IMG/VR virus record: IMGVR_UViG_3300027825_000010
Coordinates: 1-27,459 of that record
Strand: one strand, 5' to 3'
Source of the DNA: a virus
DNA length: 27,459 bases
Translations under genes and position numbers: made by a program
Notes under the pieces: generated by a model
Told to the model about the DNA's origin: nothing
What the model saw: only the letters and a program-made list of their open reading frames with translations
Database searches by the model: none
Shown: one piece after another, positions 23,731-27,459 of the stretch
Layout of the letters: each line of letters opens with the position of its first letter
Position numbering within the stretch: position 1 is the first letter of the stretch

Positions 23731-25104
23731 CTACTTATAAACGACCGTCACGCTGGCAGAGCCGCTGAGGTTGAGGGTGAGACCCGTAAAGAACGGCATG
23801 TCGCCCAAGTCTATCGAAACCGGAGCAAGCGGGTTGTTCTTCGTGATCGCCCCCGAGTTGAACAACTGGGTGCCCGAGTTCGTCGTGTTATCGTAAAGGA
23901 TTATCGTGTTGGCGTTCGCCTGGACTCCGATGATCAGCCTCGTGACGATGCCCGGTCCGAGCTTCAGCGTCGTCGTACCTGAGGCGGCGGTTTGAAACGA
24001 TTTCGATAACGATTCCGAAGCAGGACGACCGATACGATGGATGGCGGCGTTGGATACTTGCAAAGTCGCCGAGGTCGTGCCGGATGCGCTGTTGGCGGAC
24101 CAAGCGTACACCTGAAGATTGAGAGTGTTCGTCAAAGTAGGCGTAGCGACGGGGGACATCGCGTGGATCAAAACGGCGTCGATCAAGAACTGAGCGCCGA
24201 AGCTCCCGTAAAGAATTTCGTAGGTGTGCAGGTTGGTATCCATGACGAACTGGGATACGCTGCCGTTGAAAGAGCCGCTGGCTACCGAAGTGACCGAGCC
24301 GTTCTTGACCGAATTGACGGACAGAGCGCCCGTGCCGCTGACGGAGAAGTAATAACCGTCGAGAGGAGTAACGTTGGAAGAGTCGTTCAGCACGCCCCAT
24401 ACACGGGTAGTGTTGGCCACGGTCGTCGCCGTAAGGCGGCAGAACGCCAGGAATTTATTGGCGCTGCCCAATAAAAACCCTGCGACGGAGACACTGTGCA
24501 ACTGCCCGAACCCCGAATTGGCGGTACCGCTGCTCAAGGTCGCCACGGCGGTGGTCGTGGTCCCGATGTCGGCGACGGAGCCCGTGCCCGAGTTCGTCAC
24601 GGTCCAAAAGTTGGTGTCCGACTGGGAAGCGTTGAAAGTAGACCCGACCAAATGGGTGGCCTCCGCCACCCATAACTGTCTGCGCGGGCAGAACGATCCC
24701 TGGTACCCGAACTGGTCGTACAGCCCGTTCAAACTGGTCTTGAGGTTCCCGAAAGTGTCCAAGGACCGAGGAAGGGTATTGCTGGTATCCTGGCGGAGGG
24801 TCTCAAGACGGAGGGTCGTGGTGGTGACCGCTCCGCTGTTCGTCACCTGGATTTTATACGACTTGCCCACCACCTGCGTGACGATGCCGAAGGACTTTCC
24901 GGGAATATAGGCGAAAGTGTCCGTCACGTCGAAGTTGCTGCCGTCTCCCGACTGGAATACATGGACAACGCAGGTCTGGTCGCAGGAGAGGATGGTCACG
25001 ATGGAGAAGACCCCGAGGGCGGATGTCGCCGTCCCGGTGAACGTCGATCCGGCCGTGAGGTTGGTCGTACTGGAATTGTTCGCGTCAAAAAGTGTCGATG
25101 CCAT
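23731..25104 (-). CDS. Virion protein, 457 aa, lectin-like beta-sandwich candidate
   Basis: A Ser/Thr/Gly-rich all-beta protein. The first 110 residues form one small domain (TCVVHVFQSGDGSNFDVTDTF and on). Then comes a linker SLDTFGNLKTSLNGL, followed by a domain with DTNFWTV, KFLAFCRL, DGYYFSVSGTGAL and HTYEILYGSFGAQFLID, and a C-terminal small domain ending SGSASVTVVYK. The linker and the order of strands parallel the protein at 26220-27458 (LDAFARLRTSG, DGIYFEYANGT, IDLQWLGAGRVRTGF), suggesting distant paralogues with a concanavalin- or jelly-roll-type fold. Probably a surface or tail decoration protein. The ATG follows AGAGGA, directly after the GIY-YIG stop. Confidence 0.68.
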   Translation of the reverse strand: MASTLFDANNSSTTNLTAGSTFTGTATSALGVFSIVTILSCDQTCVVHVFQSGDGSNFDVTDTFAYIPGKSFGIVTQVVGKSYKIQVTNSGAVTTTTLRLETLRQDTSNTLPRSLDTFGNLKTSLNGLYDQFGYQGSFCPRRQLWVAEATHLVGSTFNASQSDTNFWTVTNSGTGSVADIGTTTTAVATLSSGTANSGFGQLHSVSVAGFLLGSANKFLAFCRLTATTVANTTRVWGVLNDSSNVTPLDGYYFSVSGTGALSVNSVKNGSVTSVASGSFNGSVSQFVMDTNLHTYEILYGSFGAQFLIDAVLIHAMSPVATPTLTNTLNLQVYAWSANSASGTTSATLQVSNAAIHRIGRPASESLSKSFQTAASGTTTLKLGPGIVTRLIIGVQANANTIILYDNTTNSGTQLFNSGAITKNNPLAPVSIDLGDMPFFTGLTLNLSGSASVTVVYK

Positions 25105-25113
25105 ATGATTCCT

Positions 25114-26112
25114 CTATTGAGGGTTTGCTAGACTGTTTTTGACCACCAGACGGGACAATCTCTTGCACTCCAGGCAGTAATTTTTGGAATCCCTGCCGCA
25201 GATGTTCTTGTCATGCCCGTGCTTGCAGAATCCGTCTTTCCCGTAGGGGGAAGCCCCGGCAAGCCTTCGCTTGGCTGCCATATGGAGTCTGGCACATTCG
25301 TTGCATCGACCGTGACCTGACGTGCCGATCCTTCCGCAGATGTCCGTATCGTGCCCGTTCAGGCAGAATCGCTTTCGAAGTTGGGGAAGAAGCCTCCCCT
25401 TATGGGCGAGAGACATCTTGGCCTTGGTCTCGTCCGAGGCTTTGCTGCCGGTTTTGGCAAGCGATATCTTGGCTCGGGACTCGTCAGAAATCGAGTGTCC
25501 CATGAGGGAGGCGGAAATCCTTTCGGCCAAATCTGACCCTTCATAACGTTTCTGAAGGGCGGCGGAAGCCATGGCTCGATATTCGGGGTCCTGCCAATTC
25601 TCCTTGCGGGACTCAGAAAGTCTGGCTTTGGTTTCGTCGGATACTTCGTGTCCTTCTTCCCACCTGAAACCCAGATTGCCTCCGGTCTGCTCCCGCAACT
25701 GGTAGTTTTCCCTGATTTTGGCTACCGTGGCATCCCTGAATTCGGGCTCCTGCCATTGTTCCTTGTGGGCGGAGGACATTTTCTGACGGACTCCCTCAGG
25801 ATGAGTTCCCGAAAATCCTTCTCCTCCCCGGCATATGTTGTAGCCAAATTCAGAGTCCTGGGCTCTCAAGAACTTGATGAAGTCTCGCTCTGTCTGGTCT
25901 AATTCTTCTCTGGTTTGGATGTCGGAACGGAGAGCATGGATGGACCAGACATAAGGAAGGTGCTTTTTCATTGAGTTGTAGAGATGGGAACTACCCTTAT
26001 AGTACCTTGCCTGGGATAATTTCTTCTGTAAGTATCGGCGCAGGTCAGCCCCCTTATGCTGTCCTACGTAATACTTCCCGGTCTCGCGGTTGACAATCAG
26101 ATAGATGAACAT
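25114..26112 (-). CDS. GIY-YIG homing endonuclease with NUMOD3 repeats and two Cys/His knuckles
   Basis: A 332-aa mobile endonuclease. The nuclease domain is N-terminal: FIY (2-4), YVG (15-17), and SEFGYNICRGGEG near 92-104. Next come NUMOD3-type DNA-binding helices in repeated form (SDETKARLSESRKENW, SDESRAKISLAKTG, SDETKAKMSLAHKG). The C-terminus has two tandem zinc-knuckle units, each C-x2-GHD-x2-ICGR followed by CxxC (CLNGHDTDICGR...CNEC and CKHGHDKNICGR...CLEC). I start at ATG 26112, five bases after GGAGG; a GTG at 26124 overlaps that site. It separates two related virion genes and ends 9 bp before the next start. It looks intact and well adapted in composition. A paralogue begins at position 99. 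Confidence 0.93.
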   Translation of the reverse strand: MFIYLIVNRETGKYYVGQHKGADLRRYLQKKLSQARYYKGSSHLYNSMKKHLPYVWSIHALRSDIQTREELDQTERDFIKFLRAQDSEFGYNICRGGEGFSGTHPEGVRQKMSSAHKEQWQEPEFRDATVAKIRENYQLREQTGGNLGFRWEEGHEVSDETKARLSESRKENWQDPEYRAMASAALQKRYEGSDLAERISASLMGHSISDESRAKISLAKTGSKASDETKAKMSLAHKGRLLPQLRKRFCLNGHDTDICGRIGTSGHGRCNECARLHMAAKRRLAGASPYGKDGFCKHGHDKNICGRDSKNYCLECKRLSRLVVKNSLANPQ

Positions 26113-26156
26113 TTGAACCTCCACTCATAAATACTGTAGATAGTTCAAATTGTCCA
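26113..26156 (-). repeat. Leader of the complete GIY-YIG gene, copy B of the shared upstream element
   Basis: On minus this reads CAGTATTTATGAGTGGAGGTTC up to the ATG, the same blocks as at 100-149 but without the intervening 25 nt. TGGACA at 26156-26151 and TATTTA at 26133-26128 are 17 bp apart and could form a weak promoter; this pair is not conserved in copy A. The rest of the gap to 26219 is AT-rich with no clear terminator. Confidence 0.45.
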
Positions 26157-26219
26157 TATTTTTAAGTTATCTCTTCTCTTTTCTTAGTAAACTCTTTAGA
26201 ATCAAGAAGTTACACTTGA

Positions 26220-27458
26220 TCATATGACCCCAAGCTCCAACCACGTCATACCAGCGGATACACTTCCCCCTGCATTGAGCCCTTGGCAGGCGATGGTCAG
26301 GGTGTCCTGGTGGTTGAGGAGTCCCGAATATACCAAGGCGAGTTCGGTCGCCAAGGACTCCGTTATCACCACGACCTGGGAACTTGCGTTCGATCCTCCC
26401 GCTGCGAAGCCGCCGTCCACGAGCAGTCCCCCGGAGACCGCAGTGGCCGCAGTGTCATAGTTGGCGATGGAATAGGTCGAATTGACTGGGTTGAAGCTCG
26501 CCCCTGTCAGGGTCGCGTTGAGAAGAAGCTGCCACATGTAGGCATCGTTGGAAAAAAGAAGGTTCAAGCTCTGGAACGTGATGATGCCCTTGTTCTGGAC
26601 ACTGTTCGGTCCTGTAGAACTTGCCTGAAGACTGAAGATAGGGATCAAAGAGGTACCGACCAATGGGGTAGTGGCTCCGGTGTTGGCGCTGAACTGCTGC
26701 CCGTGAAGAGGCTCGTTCTGTCCCTCGTACACCACCGAACAGCACATCTGCTCCATGACAGCCGTGCCGTTGGCCGTGCCGGTGTTGAAATTCTCGAAGC
26801 GGATCGGCTGGTTGCCGCTGCTCATGTAAACGTTGGATATAACGTTGGCATTCAAAAACTGATGGGCGTAATAAGTTACCCCGCCGACGTTGAAACCCGT
26901 GCGGACACGTCCGGCTCCCAACCATTGGAGATCGATGACCAAAATCTGGATGTTGGCCGGAACGAGAGTCACTCCGCTCGGTCCCGTACCGTCGAACTTG
27001 TCGATGTTCCAGCTAGACTGAGCGACCCTGGTCTCGACCAATGAACCGCTTACGGAGGATCGGAGGACTATGTTCATGGTGCCGTTGGCGTACTCGAAGT
27101 AGATGCCGTCAGAGGCGTTGAAGTACCCCGCCCTCCTGGTGTTGTTGGTGACGGACGACCCGAATACCACCGTCATCGTGGCGAACTGGGACTTGCCCGG
27201 AAAATAATGGAAGGTCTTCTTGGACTGGCGGATAATGCTGGCCGTGGAACCGGTCCCGCCCGTCGTCAGATGCACCGACGAACCCGGCAAGTCGTTGGCG
27301 GCCGAAGCTCCGCCTGCGGCCAGGTTCTCCCAAATCAATGCGTTGTCCCCGTACTGTTGCGAGTTGTCGAACAGCGTCACCGGGCCTGACGTGCGTAGCC
27401 TTGCAAAGGCGTCAAGTGCAGCGGAATCCTGGAAGCCGATTTTGCCGAAGTAAGACAT
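26220..27458 (-). CDS. Virion protein, 412 aa, with LDAFARLRTS linker and beta-sandwich domain
   Basis: A complete frame whose ATG is one base from the window edge, so its ribosome site is outside. Residues 14-30 (LDAFARLRTSGPVTLFD) form a signature seen near the N-terminus of many large-phage virion proteins. A long beta-rich domain follows: TFHYFPGKSQFATMTVVFG, DGIYFEYANGTM, IDLQWLGAGRVRTGFNVGG and PIRFENF. The second half includes GIITFQSLNLLFSNDAYMW and ends TIACQGLNAGGSVSAGMTWLELGVI. The layout suggests a jelly-roll particle-surface protein. It resembles the 457-aa protein downstream in order of motifs, from which it is separated by the GIY-YIG gene. The exact structural role is unknown. 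Confidence 0.7.
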   Translation of the reverse strand: MSYFGKIGFQDSAALDAFARLRTSGPVTLFDNSQQYGDNALIWENLAAGGASAANDLPGSSVHLTTGGTGSTASIIRQSKKTFHYFPGKSQFATMTVVFGSSVTNNTRRAGYFNASDGIYFEYANGTMNIVLRSSVSGSLVETRVAQSSWNIDKFDGTGPSGVTLVPANIQILVIDLQWLGAGRVRTGFNVGGVTYYAHQFLNANVISNVYMSSGNQPIRFENFNTGTANGTAVMEQMCCSVVYEGQNEPLHGQQFSANTGATTPLVGTSLIPIFSLQASSTGPNSVQNKGIITFQSLNLLFSNDAYMWQLLLNATLTGASFNPVNSTYSIANYDTAATAVSGGLLVDGGFAAGGSNASSQVVVITESLATELALVYSGLLNHQDTLTIACQGLNAGGSVSAGMTWLELGVI

Positions 27459-27459
27459 A

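Noticed and set aside
26157-26219. Terminator in the AT-rich gap after the 412-aa gene
   Set aside because: Only short imperfect repeats (TCAAG...CTTGA) without a following T-run.

Overview
The window looks like a piece of a large tailed-phage (myovirus, probably jumbo-class) genome; no bacterial housekeeping gene is visible. The evidence is a baseplate J/gp6-like protein, a probable gp25-like wedge protein, several giant beta-rich virion proteins, a T4-type lysozyme, three free-standing homing endonucleases (one HNH, two GIY-YIG) and very tight packing, with most junctions overlapping by 4 nt or separated by fewer than 30 nt. Nearly all genes are on the minus strand; only a virion-like gene and the lysozyme (16245-17214) are on plus. 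The sequence is moderately GC-rich, but the HNH gene and the left-edge GIY-YIG fragment look more AT-rich. The host cannot be named.

Layout from left to right. Positions 1-99 hold the start of a GIY-YIG endonuclease that runs off the window. Positions 138-16173 hold a tail/baseplate/fibre block, transcribed right to left: a 1258-aa spike-like protein with a beta-helix C-terminus, a 1932-aa Ig-repeat adhesin, a 240-aa unknown, an HNH endonuclease seamlessly inserted between overlapping genes, the gp25-like protein and the 1461-aa baseplate J protein. Positions 16245-17214 are the plus-strand island. Positions 17211-20694 are a chain of genes joined mostly by 4-nt ATGA/GTGA overlaps: a zinc-ribbon protein, a CxxCxxCC (YkgJ-like) protein, an acidic protein, a CCA-adding enzyme, a second nucleotidyltransferase-fold protein, a small unknown and a 36-aa CxxC mini-protein. 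Positions 20779-21557 hold a small conserved-type phage protein behind an attenuator-like terminator, and a two-helix membrane protein. Positions 21578-23706 hold a ClpC-D2-like AAA+ unfoldase, an unknown and a second YkgJ-like protein. Positions 23731-27458 hold two related virion proteins separated by a complete GIY-YIG endonuclease.

The most unusual points are: (1) a single-ring AAA+ ATPase of the ClpC second-domain type that keeps a candidate ClpP-docking tripeptide, so the phage may redirect host ClpP; (2) a translationally coupled pair of nucleotidyltransferases, one a CCA-adding enzyme, inside a seven-gene cassette with small metal-binding proteins, possibly for tRNA 3'-end maintenance or counter-defence; (3) an HNH gene bounded by a CATGAG direct repeat whose removal would restore a 4-nt overlap between its neighbours; (4) a short leader ORF ending inside a perfect-dyad terminator just ahead of a Shine-Dalgarno, which looks like an attenuator. 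All functions come from reading motifs; no database search was run.
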